This document shows positions 1 to 8,185 of a DNA stretch of 64,000 bases, piece after piece. Origin of the DNA: Peteryoungia rhizophila (lineage in GTDB: Bacteria > Pseudomonadota > Alphaproteobacteria > Rhizobiales > Rhizobiaceae); NCBI RefSeq assembly GCF_004912145.1, contig NZ_STGT01000007.1:124001-188000 (forward strand), in the 5' to 3' direction. The position numbers were made by a program, and so were the translations under genes. Each line of letters opens with the position of its first letter. Position 1 is the stretch's first letter. Below the pieces are notes generated by a model that did not search any database, was not told the origin of the DNA, and saw only the letters and a program-made list of their open reading frames with translations.

Positions 1-603
1 AATATCGGTGGCTTCCATTTCTATTATGGCATTCCCGGTTCGATCGGCGGCGCGATCCGTATGAACGCCGGCGCCAATGGCGGGGATACGGCGGGCCGGC
101 TGATCGAGGTCGAAGCCGTCGACCGCAAAGGCAATGTCCACGTCCTGTCGAATGCCGACATGGGCTACACCTATCGCCATTCGGAGGCTTCCGAAGGGCT
201 CATCTTCACCAGCGCGCTGTTCGAAGGCTATCCGGAAGAGAAGGCGAAGATCCGCGCCGACATGGATGCCGTGCGCCATCACCGCGAAACCGTCCAACCG
301 GTCAAGGAAAAGACCGGTGGCTCGACTTTCAAGAACCCCGACGGCCATTCGGCCTGGGAACTGATCGACGAGGCCGGTTGCCGTGGCCTCATGATCGGTG
401 GTGCGCAGATGTCGTCGCTTCACTGCAACTTCATGATCAATATCGGCCATGCCACGGGCTATGATCTGGAATATCTCGGCGAAACCGTGCGTCAGCGGGT
501 TTTCGAGACTGCCGGCATCAAGCTGGAATGGGAAATCAAGCGTCTCGGCATCTTCATGCCCGGCCGCGAGGTGAAGCCGTTCATGGGCATCGTGGACGCG
601 TAG
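1..603 (+). CDS. murB: UDP-N-acetylenolpyruvoylglucosamine reductase, 5'-truncated by the window
   Basis: This is the C-terminal 200 codons of MurB, the cytoplasmic FAD enzyme that uses NADPH to reduce UDP-GlcNAc-enolpyruvate to UDP-MurNAc. The frame is open from base 1 with no start, so the N-terminus lies upstream of the window. The FAD-binding signature GIPGSIGGA is at visible codons 10-18, and GGSTFKNP, which in this family carries the proton-donating Ser, is near codons 106-113. The protein ends in LEWEIKRLG, the usual MurB C-terminal block with the conserved Glu. A diguanylate cyclase gene follows after 68 bases and ddl after that, so this is the end of the mur part of the division/cell-wall cluster. 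Confidence 0.97.
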   Translation, partial: NIGGFHFYYGIPGSIGGAIRMNAGANGGDTAGRLIEVEAVDRKGNVHVLSNADMGYTYRHSEASEGLIFTSALFEGYPEEKAKIRADMDAVRHHRETVQPVKEKTGGSTFKNPDGHSAWELIDEAGCRGLMIGGAQMSSLHCNFMINIGHATGYDLEYLGETVRQRVFETAGIKLEWEIKRLGIFMPGREVKPFMGIVDA

Positions 604-671
604 TCCTTTCCAGGACCCCACGAAGTTTTAACTTCGCTGATCTAGGCTTCCCGTGGTTTTCGGGGAGTTTC

Positions 672-1526
672 ATGTTCGATCTGGTCCACCAATGGGTTAT
701 CCGACAGTTGACGCTCGGCGAGTTTTCCTCGCCCCGCGCGGTCGTGACCAAAGCAGCCTTCATGGCGGCCAAGATTGCCATCTTCGCCTATCTCCTCAAC
801 ATCGTCGGGCATCTGATCCTGGTTGCGCTCGGGCTTCTGCCCTATCCGCTCGGCCCGGCGCTGGTGGTGGCCACGATGCTCACGCCGCCGGTGTCTTTCA
901 TCGTGGCCGTCATCGCCTATTCCGTCGTCGGGCTGGCGATCTATGATCTCGGCATGTCACGCCAGCGTTTCGAAATGCTCAGCCGGACCGACATGTTGTC
1001 CGGCCTGATGAACCGCCGGGCCTTCCTGGACACGTTCGAGCAGGCGCGCGGACACGTCGCCCTGATCGTGTTCGATATCGACCGCTTCAAGTCGATCAAT
1101 GACGCGCTCGGCCACAAGGCGGGGGATGACGTCATCGTGCGGGTCGCCCAATGTTTCACAGATGTGCTGGGCGAGGGGGCGACGGTTGCCCGCATCGGGG
1201 GCGAAGAGTTCGCCGTATTGCTTTCTGGTCCGCGATCAGACGGCGCGCTCGACGTCGCCGAGGCGATCCGCCAGACAGTCGAAGACCTGGGGTTCGAGGT
1301 TGCGGGGCGCAGGATATCCGTGAGCGTCTCCGCAGGCGTATCGGAAGGTGTCGCGGGACTCGGATTCAGCGAGCTGTTTTCCGGCGCGGATCGCGCCCTT
1401 TACCTCGCCAAGGCGAGCGGGCGGAATCGAATCGTGCATGCGAAACAGCTCGTCGAAGCGTCCCTCGATGCCTCCTATCCGGCCGATGGACACGCGGAGG
1501 CGAGCGCCTCCCGCTTGTCTGCCTGA
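672..1526 (+). CDS. Membrane-anchored diguanylate cyclase (GGDEF)
   Basis: A 284-residue protein with hydrophobic segments at about residues 30-55 and 62-95, then a GGDEF domain from about residue 104. Family knowledge: such enzymes join two GTP into c-di-GMP at the inner membrane. The active-site motif is GGEEF (176-180) inside ARIGGEEFAVLL, and the metal/substrate region FDIDRFKSINDALGH is intact, so activity is expected. The RxxD product-inhibition site is absent: the equivalent stretch reads GEGA. The ATG at 672 was chosen because GGGGAG sits just upstream; an earlier in-frame start would overlap murB and add a non-membrane leader. It is a close architectural match to the gene at 15375-16220. 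It sits between murB and ddl, an unexpected job for a cell-wall operon. Confidence 0.93.
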   Translation: MFDLVHQWVIRQLTLGEFSSPRAVVTKAAFMAAKIAIFAYLLNIVGHLILVALGLLPYPLGPALVVATMLTPPVSFIVAVIAYSVVGLAIYDLGMSRQRFEMLSRTDMLSGLMNRRAFLDTFEQARGHVALIVFDIDRFKSINDALGHKAGDDVIVRVAQCFTDVLGEGATVARIGGEEFAVLLSGPRSDGALDVAEAIRQTVEDLGFEVAGRRISVSVSAGVSEGVAGLGFSELFSGADRALYLAKASGRNRIVHAKQLVEASLDASYPADGHAEASASRLSA

Positions 1527-1621
1527 CAGGCGTCTGGTGGAATTTGTCTTTAGAAATTCAGATGTTTATCACGACCTCTTCAGGTTTCTTGTGAGCTTTG
1601 GTGTATCCGGCCAGCGGCCCG

Positions 1622-1656
1622 GGTTAACGAAAGTAAACGGTTCATTAACCTTAATG
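1622..1656 (+). promoter_or_regulatory. TTAA-rich inverted repeats upstream of ddl (possible CtrA-type half-sites)
   Basis: In the 203-base gap before ddl, GGTTAA (1622-1627) is mirrored by TTAACC (1645-1650), and CATTAA-CC-TTAATG forms a second inverted repeat (1643-1656). TTAACC-like half-sites are typical of CtrA-regulated cell-cycle promoters in alphaproteobacteria, but no full TTAA-N7-TTAAC box is present. Regulation of the ddl-ftsQAZ operon from here is inference. Confidence 0.3.
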
Positions 1657-1729
1657 TTGTTGAACTGACCTCATAGAGCCGATGCGGTCCATGCGACGGT
1701 CGGCCAGTTCAGGAATTTGCGAGGCGTAA

Positions 1730-2656
1730 ATGAGTGGCAAGCATGTCGCGGTTTTGATGGGTGGATTGTCCTCCGAGCGGCCCGTGAGCTTGTCGTCGGG
1801 TAGCGCCTGCGCTGCAGCCCTCGAAGGTGAGGGCTTCCAGGTCACGCGGGTAGACGTCGGTCGTGACATCGGTCGTGTCCTCGGAGAGCTGAAGCCGGAC
1901 GTTGCCTTCAATGCGCTGCATGGTCCCTTCGGCGAGGATGGCACGATCCAGGGCGTGCTCGAATACCTCGAGATTCCCTATACCCATTCCGGTGTGCTGG
2001 CGTCGGCGCTTGCGATGGACAAGAAGCAGGCCAAGATCGTGGCCGCGCAGGCGGGCATTCCGGTCGCGGATGCGCTGGTGATGAACCGGCTCGAGATCGG
2101 CAATGTGCATCCGATGAAGCCGCCTTACGTGGTCAAGCCGGTTCGGGAAGGTTCCAGCTTCGGCGTTGTCATCGTGCGCGAGGACATGGCCCATCCCCCG
2201 CAGATCCTGACCTCCAGCGAATGGCGTTACGGCGATATCGTCATGGTGGAGCGCTATGTGGCGGGGCGTGAGCTCACCTGCGGCGTCATGGATGGCAAGG
2301 TGCTCGGCGTGACGGAGATCGTGCCGCTCGGCCACAGCTTCTACGATTATGACTCCAAGTATGCGGAAGGTGGCTCGCAGCACGTTCTTCCAGCGCAAAT
2401 TTCACCGAAAATTTACCAAAAAATACAATCATTGGCGCTGAAGGCACATCAGGCGCTCGGGTGTCGCGGAGTGAGTCGGTCCGACTTCCGCTATGACGAC
2501 CGCCTCTCCGAAGATGGTGATCTGATCTGGCTGGAACTCAACAACCAGCCTGGCATGACCCCCACTTCGTTGCTGCCGGAAATGGCGGCCCATGCGGGCT
2601 ATGGTTTTGGTGAATTCGTACGTTGGATGGTGGAGGACGCCTCTTGTTCTCGTTGA
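1730..2656 (+). CDS. ddl: D-alanine--D-alanine ligase
   Basis: A 308-residue ATP-grasp enzyme that joins two D-Ala for the UDP-MurNAc-pentapeptide. Visible family features are the N-terminal AVLMGGLSSERPVSL loop, KPVREGSSFGVV with the ATP-binding Lys and the mobile loop, GVSRSDFRYD, and the metal-binding ELNNQPGMTPTSLLPEMA block near the C-terminus. Length matches DdlB proteins. The ATG at 1730 follows GAGGCGTAA. The 3' end overlaps the start of ftsQ by 13 bases, so the two are probably translationally coupled in one ddl-ftsQ-ftsA transcript, as in many bacterial dcw clusters. Confidence 0.97.
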   Translation: MSGKHVAVLMGGLSSERPVSLSSGSACAAALEGEGFQVTRVDVGRDIGRVLGELKPDVAFNALHGPFGEDGTIQGVLEYLEIPYTHSGVLASALAMDKKQAKIVAAQAGIPVADALVMNRLEIGNVHPMKPPYVVKPVREGSSFGVVIVREDMAHPPQILTSSEWRYGDIVMVERYVAGRELTCGVMDGKVLGVTEIVPLGHSFYDYDSKYAEGGSQHVLPAQISPKIYQKIQSLALKAHQALGCRGVSRSDFRYDDRLSEDGDLIWLELNNQPGMTPTSLLPEMAAHAGYGFGEFVRWMVEDASCSR

Positions 2657-3576
2657 GCGGCAAAAAACTGGCTGATGCATCCCGGGCCTATCCGGTCGCT
2701 CCGATTGCCTCCTCGGAGGCCAAGGTGCTTCCGCGCCCGCTGCGTCGCGTCGCCCGTTTCGTGATCAGTCTGTTTTCCGGTCGTATCGTTCTGCCTCGTC
2801 ATCTCGGCAAGGTCAGTCTCGGTGCGTTCTATGGCGTGGTCTCTCTGCATGGCGTCGTCGTTGGTGGTCATGGTCCGGTTGTCATGCAGGCCGTTACGGC
2901 TTCCGCCGGTTTTGCCGTCGAGGATGTTCGAGTCTCCGGCAATCAGCACACGTCGGAAATCGACATCCTTCAGCTGCTCGGTCTCGATGGATCGACCAGT
3001 CTGCTCGGTCTCGACATTGCGAGTGCCCGCAAGGCGCTTTCCGAGCTTCCCTGGGTCGAATCTGCCGATGTGCGCAAGGTTTATCCCTCGACGGTCGAGG
3101 TTGTGCTGCGCGAGCGTCAGGCTTACGGAATCTGGCAGCACGGCACGGACCTGTCCTTGATCGAGCGTTCGGGATCGGTGATTGCGCCGCTGCGAGACAA
3201 CAAGTTCGCCTCGCTTCCGCTCTTCGTCGGTCGTGATGCCGAGACGGCCGCAGCTGTAATCGATGAGGAATTCTCCAAGTGGCCGGCGATCGCTTCGCGT
3301 GTGAAGGCTTTCGTTCGTGTCGGCGGTCGTCGTTGGGATGTGCATCTCGACACTGGCGTCGTCGTCCGTTTGCCGGAGGAGAATGTCGCCGGAGCATTGG
3401 CGCTGCTGAACCGATTCGACGCTGAGCAGCAGGTTCTCTCGCGGGATATCGCCGTCGTCGATATGCGCCTGCCGGATCGTGTCGCCGTTCGTCTGACGCC
3501 CGGTGCGCAGGAGCGCCGTACGGCCGCCGTCGAAGAACGTCGCAAGGCTCTCAAGAAACTGGAGCAGAAGACATGA
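2644..3576 (+). CDS. ftsQ: Cell division protein FtsQ
   Basis: A bitopic divisome protein linking early and late division proteins (family knowledge). Residues 1-55 are basic and cytoplasmic, one membrane segment lies at about 56-75, and a POTRA domain begins near residue 90 (FAVEDVRVSGNQHTS), followed by the FtsQ beta domain. The start is taken as TTG 2644 because GGTGGAGGA lies 8 bases upstream and the product then begins FSLSGKK; an ATG at 2623 is in frame but has a poor ribosome-binding site. Length is 310 residues. The stop overlaps the ftsA start (ATGA at 3573-3576). A near-rare TTG start and coupling to ddl suggest translation is kept low. Confidence 0.93.
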   Translation: MFSLSGKKLADASRAYPVAPIASSEAKVLPRPLRRVARFVISLFSGRIVLPRHLGKVSLGAFYGVVSLHGVVVGGHGPVVMQAVTASAGFAVEDVRVSGNQHTSEIDILQLLGLDGSTSLLGLDIASARKALSELPWVESADVRKVYPSTVEVVLRERQAYGIWQHGTDLSLIERSGSVIAPLRDNKFASLPLFVGRDAETAAAVIDEEFSKWPAIASRVKAFVRVGGRRWDVHLDTGVVVRLPEENVAGALALLNRFDAEQQVLSRDIAVVDMRLPDRVAVRLTPGAQERRTAAVEERRKALKKLEQKT

Positions 3577-4904
3577 GCATCTTTGGTGGCTCTTCCTTCG
3601 GTCTCCCGCGCGCAAAGCCTCTGTCTTCGAAGCGTGCGCATGTCGTTTCGGTGCTCGACATCGGCTCGACCAAGGTCGTCTGCATCATTGCCCGGCTCAC
3701 GCCGCGCCGCGAGTCCGCTGTGCTGCCGGGCCGCACCCACAATGTCGAGGTCATCGGCCTCGGTCATCAGCGTTCGCATGGGGTCAAGTCCGGCGTGATC
3801 GCCGATCTCGATGCGGTTGAAAATGTCGTGCGGCTCGCGGTCGATGCGGCAGAGCGCATGGCGGGCCTCACCGTCGAGAGCTTGATCGTCAATGTCTCGG
3901 CCGGACGCATTGGCTCGGATGTCTACACCGCCTCCATCGATCTCGGTGGCCAGGAAGTCGAGGCCGGCGATCTGCGCAAGGTGCTGATTGCGGCCGGCCA
4001 GCAATCCCAGGGCAGCGACCGCGCGGTTCTGCATTCGCTTCCCACAGGCTTTTCGCTTGACGGAGAGCGGGGAATCCGTGATCCACTTGGAATGTATGGC
4101 GATGTTCTCGGCGTCGACATGCACGTGGTCACGGCCGAACGGGCAGCGCTCCGCAATCTGGAGCTCTGCATCAACAGGGCTCATCTGACCGTCGAGGGCG
4201 TGGTTGCCACGCCTTATGCCAGTGGCCTCGCAGCCCTGGTCGACGACGAAGTGGAGCTCGGTTGTGCGGCGATCGACATGGGTGGTGGCATGACCACCAT
4301 CTCGGTCTTCGCCGAAGGCAAGCTGATCCATACGGACGCCATCGGGATTGGTGGTCACCATGTGACGACCGATCTGGCGCGCGGGCTTTCCACCCGTATC
4401 GAGGATGCAGAACGTCTGAAGGTTGTTTACGGATCGGCTGTCGCCAATGGCGCCGACGATCGCGAGCTCGTGTCCGTTCCGCCGATCGGCGAGGACGACC
4501 GTGACCAGCCGACCCAGGTTCCCAAGGCGCTTCTGACCCGGATCATCAGCGCGCGAATCGAGGAAACTCTCGAATTGCTGCGCGACCGGATCCAGAAGTC
4601 AGGCTTCTCGCCGGTGGTCGGAAAACGCGTCGTTTTGACGGGTGGCGCCTGCCAGTTGACCGGCATGCCGGAGGCGGCCCGCCGTATTCTGGCCCGGAAC
4701 GTGCGTATCGGTCGTCCGATGGGTGTGTCGGGTCTGCCGGCAGCGGCCAAGGGACCGGCCTTCTCGACGGCCGTCGGCCTGACGATCTATCCGCAGATGG
4801 CGGATCAGGAAACACATGCCGGGCAGGGCGGGTTGTTCTCGCCCTTCGGCAACGGAAACAGCCGGATCGCCCGCATGGGCCAGTGGCTGAAAGAGAGTTT
4901 TTGA
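3573..4904 (+). CDS. ftsA: Cell division protein FtsA (actin-like membrane anchor of the Z ring)
   Basis: A 443-residue member of the actin/Hsp70 ATPase superfamily that tethers FtsZ to the inner membrane. The phosphate-1 loop is VLDIGSTKVVCIIARL near residue 26, the phosphate-2 block is AIDMGGGMTTISVF near residue 235, and VVLTGGACQLTGM near residue 350 is the adenosine motif. It ends in RMGQWLKESF, an amphipathic helix that fits the conserved C-terminal membrane-targeting sequence. The start ATG shares four bases with the ftsQ stop. A 95-base gap separates it from ftsZ. Confidence 0.97.
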   Translation: MSIFGGSSFGLPRAKPLSSKRAHVVSVLDIGSTKVVCIIARLTPRRESAVLPGRTHNVEVIGLGHQRSHGVKSGVIADLDAVENVVRLAVDAAERMAGLTVESLIVNVSAGRIGSDVYTASIDLGGQEVEAGDLRKVLIAAGQQSQGSDRAVLHSLPTGFSLDGERGIRDPLGMYGDVLGVDMHVVTAERAALRNLELCINRAHLTVEGVVATPYASGLAALVDDEVELGCAAIDMGGGMTTISVFAEGKLIHTDAIGIGGHHVTTDLARGLSTRIEDAERLKVVYGSAVANGADDRELVSVPPIGEDDRDQPTQVPKALLTRIISARIEETLELLRDRIQKSGFSPVVGKRVVLTGGACQLTGMPEAARRILARNVRIGRPMGVSGLPAAAKGPAFSTAVGLTIYPQMADQETHAGQGGLFSPFGNGNSRIARMGQWLKESF

Positions 4905-4999
4905 GTTCACCCTCCGACCACAAGGTTCGGCCAAGGGAAATCTGTTGAAATGACATGGCCGGCTTGGCGATGCGGCCGGAAAAAGAAGGAACGGGTACC

Positions 5000-6745
5000 A
5001 TGACCATCAAGCTGCAGAAGCCAGATATCACTGAGCTGAAGCCCCGCATCACCGTCTTCGGTGTCGGTGGCGGTGGCGGCAATGCCGTCAACAACATGAT
5101 CACCGCTGGTCTGCAGGGCGTCGACTTCGTCGTCGCCAACACGGATGCCCAGGCGCTGACCATGACCAAGGCCGAGCGGATCATCCAGCTCGGCGTCAAT
5201 GTCACCGAAGGCCTCGGCGCCGGTTCGCAGCCGGAAGTCGGTCGCGCCGCCGCTGAAGAGTGCATCGACGAGATCATCGATCATCTGAACGGTACCCACA
5301 TGTGCTTCGTCACCGCCGGCATGGGTGGTGGTACCGGTACCGGTGCTGCTCCTGTCGTCGCCCAGGCAGCCCGGAACAAGGGCATCCTGACCGTCGGCGT
5401 CGTTACCAAGCCGTTCCACTTCGAAGGCGCCCGCCGCATGCGGCTTGCCGAATCCGGTATCGAGGAACTGCAGAAGTCGGTCGACACGCTGATCGTCATC
5501 CCGAACCAGAACCTGTTCCGCATCGCCAACGACCGCACTACCTTTGCCGACGCCTTTGCGATGGCCGACCAGGTGCTCTACTCCGGCGTTGCCTGCATCA
5601 CCGACCTGATGGTCAAGGAAGGCCTGATCAACCTCGACTTCGCGGACGTTCGCTCCGTGATGCGCGAAATGGGCCGTGCGATGATGGGCACCGGCGAAGC
5701 ATCCGGCGAAGGTCGTGCCATGCAGGCCGCCGAAGCTGCGATCGCCAACCCGCTGCTCGACGAAACCTCGATGAAGGGCGCCCAGGGCCTCCTGATCTCG
5801 ATCACCGGTGGTCGTGACCTGACCCTGTTCGAAGTCGACGAAGCTGCGACCCGCATTCGCGAAGAAGTCGATCCGGACGCGAACATCATCCTTGGTGCTA
5901 CCTTCGACGAAGCGCTCGAAGGCATCATCCGCGTCTCGGTCGTCGCCACTGGCATCGACCGCGCCGCGCTCGCTTCCAAGGGCTTTGAAGCCGCTCCGCT
6001 GTCAAAGCCTGCTATGCGTTCCTCCGCGGCCGTTGCTCCGGCACCGGCCGCATATCAGCCTGCAATGGCGCAGGCCCCCAAGCCGACCATGGATCCGGTC
6101 GCAGACACCATCCGTTCGGCTGAAGCCGCCATGGAACGCGAACTCGAAATCGCTGCTGCTCGTCAGCCGCTGAGCCAGCCTCATGCCGCGCCGCAGCAGG
6201 ACTTCCGCCCGGCAAGCCGCCTGTTCGCATCGCCGGCTCCGGAAGCAGCTCCTGCTCCGCAGATGATGCAGCCGGTTGCTCCGGCCCCGGTCATGAGCCA
6301 GCCGGCTCCGGTCATGCAGCAGCCCGCTCCCGTCATGCAGGCGCCCGTTGCGCCGGCACCGATGGCTGCCGAGCCCCGCATGGCACCAGAGCCGGTTCGC
6401 ATGCCGAAGGTGGAAGACTTCCCGCCGGTCCTGCGCGCCGAAATCGACCACCGCGCCCAGCCGGCTGCTCCCGCTGCCCAGGACGAGCGTGGCCCGATGG
6501 GTCTCTTGAAGCGCATCACCAACTCGCTTGGCCGCCAGGCCGATGAGGAGCCTGTGATGGGTGACATGACCGGCTCCGCTCCGGTGGCGCCCTCGCAGCA
6601 GCGTCGTCCGCTCTCGGCCGAGGCAAGCCTCTATGCACCGCGTCGTGGACAGCTCGACGATCAGGGTCGTGTAACGCCGGCCCGGGCTACCAGCGAAGAC
6701 GACCAGCTTGAGATCCCGGCCTTCCTGCGCCGCCAGACGAGCTGA
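5000..6745 (+). CDS. ftsZ: Cell division GTPase FtsZ with long Pro/Ala/Met-rich linker
   Basis: A tubulin-like GTPase that polymerises into the Z ring. The GTPase core fills about residues 15-325: GVGGGGGNAVNNM (21-33), the tubulin signature GGGTGTG (109-115), and the T7 loop NLDFADVR. Residues ~325-560 form a low-complexity linker with repeated PAPVMQ-type units (around 6280-6360). The conserved C-terminal peptide IPAFLRRQTS binds FtsA/ZipA-type partners. The product is 581 residues, much longer than the roughly 380 of E. coli, as is usual in rhizobia. ATG 5000 was chosen over 4955 because AAGAAGGA precedes it and the protein then starts MTIKLQKPDITELKP. The core uses almost exclusively C-ending codons, suggesting high expression. 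Confidence 0.98.
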   Translation: MTIKLQKPDITELKPRITVFGVGGGGGNAVNNMITAGLQGVDFVVANTDAQALTMTKAERIIQLGVNVTEGLGAGSQPEVGRAAAEECIDEIIDHLNGTHMCFVTAGMGGGTGTGAAPVVAQAARNKGILTVGVVTKPFHFEGARRMRLAESGIEELQKSVDTLIVIPNQNLFRIANDRTTFADAFAMADQVLYSGVACITDLMVKEGLINLDFADVRSVMREMGRAMMGTGEASGEGRAMQAAEAAIANPLLDETSMKGAQGLLISITGGRDLTLFEVDEAATRIREEVDPDANIILGATFDEALEGIIRVSVVATGIDRAALASKGFEAAPLSKPAMRSSAAVAPAPAAYQPAMAQAPKPTMDPVADTIRSAEAAMERELEIAAARQPLSQPHAAPQQDFRPASRLFASPAPEAAPAPQMMQPVAPAPVMSQPAPVMQQPAPVMQAPVAPAPMAAEPRMAPEPVRMPKVEDFPPVLRAEIDHRAQPAAPAAQDERGPMGLLKRITNSLGRQADEEPVMGDMTGSAPVAPSQQRRPLSAEASLYAPRRGQLDDQGRVTPARATSEDDQLEIPAFLRRQTS

Positions 6746-6768
6746 GTTCGGACAACGACTCACTAACG

Positions 6769-6795
6769 AAACCCGGGCTGACAAGGCCCGGGTTT
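6769..6795 (+). terminator. Intrinsic terminator after ftsZ
   Basis: Perfect 10-bp stem AAACCCGGGC / GCCCGGGTTT with a 7-base loop, 24 bases after the ftsZ stop, followed by CTTGCATTT. It closes the ddl-ftsZ transcript and implies that lpxC has its own promoter in 6796-7006. Confidence 0.8.
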
Positions 6796-7006
6796 CTTGC
6801 ATTTCACGATCTGTTTCAGGATGTGGAATTGTTGATGATAATCAACGGCCTGGCTTCGTTACAAAGCGAAAGAATCAGTGATTTGGCTGTATGGGCGGTG
6901 CCGCGTATGTATGTGATCGAAGCAGGGCTCCACGGCCCTTTCACACAAGTTTGCGACGGCAAGTTTCAGATCCACCGCCTCGTCGCTTCATTTTAAGGCT
7001 ATCGGA

Positions 7007-7963
7007 ATGGCAATTGCTTTGCTCGGATTTCAAACCACGATTGCAGCGCCGCTCACGCTGACTGGGATCGGGGTTCATTCCGGACGAGACGTGACAATCA
7101 CTTTCCAGCCGGCAGAGGCCGGTACGGGCATTGTTTTTCAGCGTCAGCATGACGACGGCTCGACCAGTGAATATCGTGCTGTCTCCGCCCATGTCGGCAA
7201 CACCGATCTCTGCACCGTGCTTGGAACCAACCCGGCCCGCTCCGTGGCGACGGTCGAGCATGTGATGGCCGCGCTCTATGCGCTCGGTCTCGACAACGTC
7301 ATCGTTGAAGTCGACGGCGCTGAAATGCCGATCATGGATGGCAGCTCGGAAGTCTTCATCGATGCGATCGAGCAGGTCGGCATTTCAAATCTCGGCGTCA
7401 AGCGCCGCTATATTCGCGTCACCAAGCCAGTGCGTATCGAATCGGGTGCTTCCTGGTCCGAGTTCCGCCCCTATGACGGTACTCGCTTCGAGGTCGAGAT
7501 CGATTTCGACAGCAAGCTGATTGGCCGGCAGAAGTGGGAAGGCGACCTGACGGCAGAGACCTTCAAGAACGAACTGTCGCGGGCGCGCACCTTCGGGTTC
7601 ATGCGCGATGTTGAGCGCCTCTGGGCCGCCGGTTTCGCGCTCGGCTCCTCGCTGGAAAACTCCGTCGTCATCTCCGACGACGACACGGTCATCAATGTCG
7701 AGGGTCTGCGCTACGAGAAGGACGAGTTCGTCCGTCACAAGACGCTGGATGCCGTCGGCGACCTGGCATTGGCCGGTGCGCAGTTCATCGGCTGCTACCG
7801 TTCCTATCGTGGTGGTCACAAGATGAATGCGAATGCGCTGAAGGCGTTGCTCAGCGATCCCACGGCTTATGAAGTGGTTGAAGCCCCGAGCCGCAGCCAC
7901 CAGGTTCGTGCGCGGGAATTCGTTCCGGTCCAGGTGCCGGAATTTGCCCCCTGGTCGGCCTGA
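7007..7963 (+). CDS. lpxC: UDP-3-O-acyl-N-acetylglucosamine deacetylase
   Basis: The zinc amidase that commits UDP-3-O-acyl-GlcNAc to lipid A synthesis, in the cytoplasm. Length is 318 residues. Zinc ligands expected from the family are all visible: H85 in TVEHVMAAL, and H244 and D248 in HKTLDAVGD; the catalytic His is H271 in RGGHKMNA. The ATG at 7007 is preceded by AAGG at 6995-6998. The gene is flanked by terminators on both sides, so it appears to be monocistronic. The 261-base upstream gap contains a dyad, GTTGAT-GATA-ATCAAC, at 6831-6846. Confidence 0.97.
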   Translation: MAIALLGFQTTIAAPLTLTGIGVHSGRDVTITFQPAEAGTGIVFQRQHDDGSTSEYRAVSAHVGNTDLCTVLGTNPARSVATVEHVMAALYALGLDNVIVEVDGAEMPIMDGSSEVFIDAIEQVGISNLGVKRRYIRVTKPVRIESGASWSEFRPYDGTRFEVEIDFDSKLIGRQKWEGDLTAETFKNELSRARTFGFMRDVERLWAAGFALGSSLENSVVISDDDTVINVEGLRYEKDEFVRHKTLDAVGDLALAGAQFIGCYRSYRGGHKMNANALKALLSDPTAYEVVEAPSRSHQVRAREFVPVQVPEFAPWSA

Positions 7964-7991
7964 CCTCGGAACGGGCAACTGGAAGATTGCG

Positions 7992-8022
7992 CGCCGGCTT
8001 CCATTAGGAGGCCGGCGTTTTT
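7992..8022 (+). terminator. Intrinsic terminator after lpxC
   Basis: An 11-bp stem with one G-T pair (CGCCGGCTTCC / GGAGGCCGGCG), loop ATTA and a run of five T, 28 bases beyond the lpxC stop. Classic Rho-independent form. Confidence 0.85.
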
Positions 8023-8185
8023 GCTGGGCGACGGAAGATACTGAAGAAACGGCACTTTCTGGGCGCCCTGCCACAAAAATGCGTTAAAGTCACATCACTG
8101 CGTTGCCCTAGTGCCGCTTTTGTGGCTAGAAACGCCAGTTGAAGGCGACGGTTTTCAAGCGGCGCTGCAATCGGGATCATTTCGA

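Noticed and set aside
621..636. Small inverted repeat CGAAGT-TTTA-ACTTCG after murB
   Set aside because: Only six pairs and no T run; not enough for a terminator call.
6907..6996. 29-codon frame ending 10 bases before lpxC, a possible leader peptide
   Set aside because: Weak ribosome-binding site, no regulatory codon run and no attenuator hairpin; too little to call.
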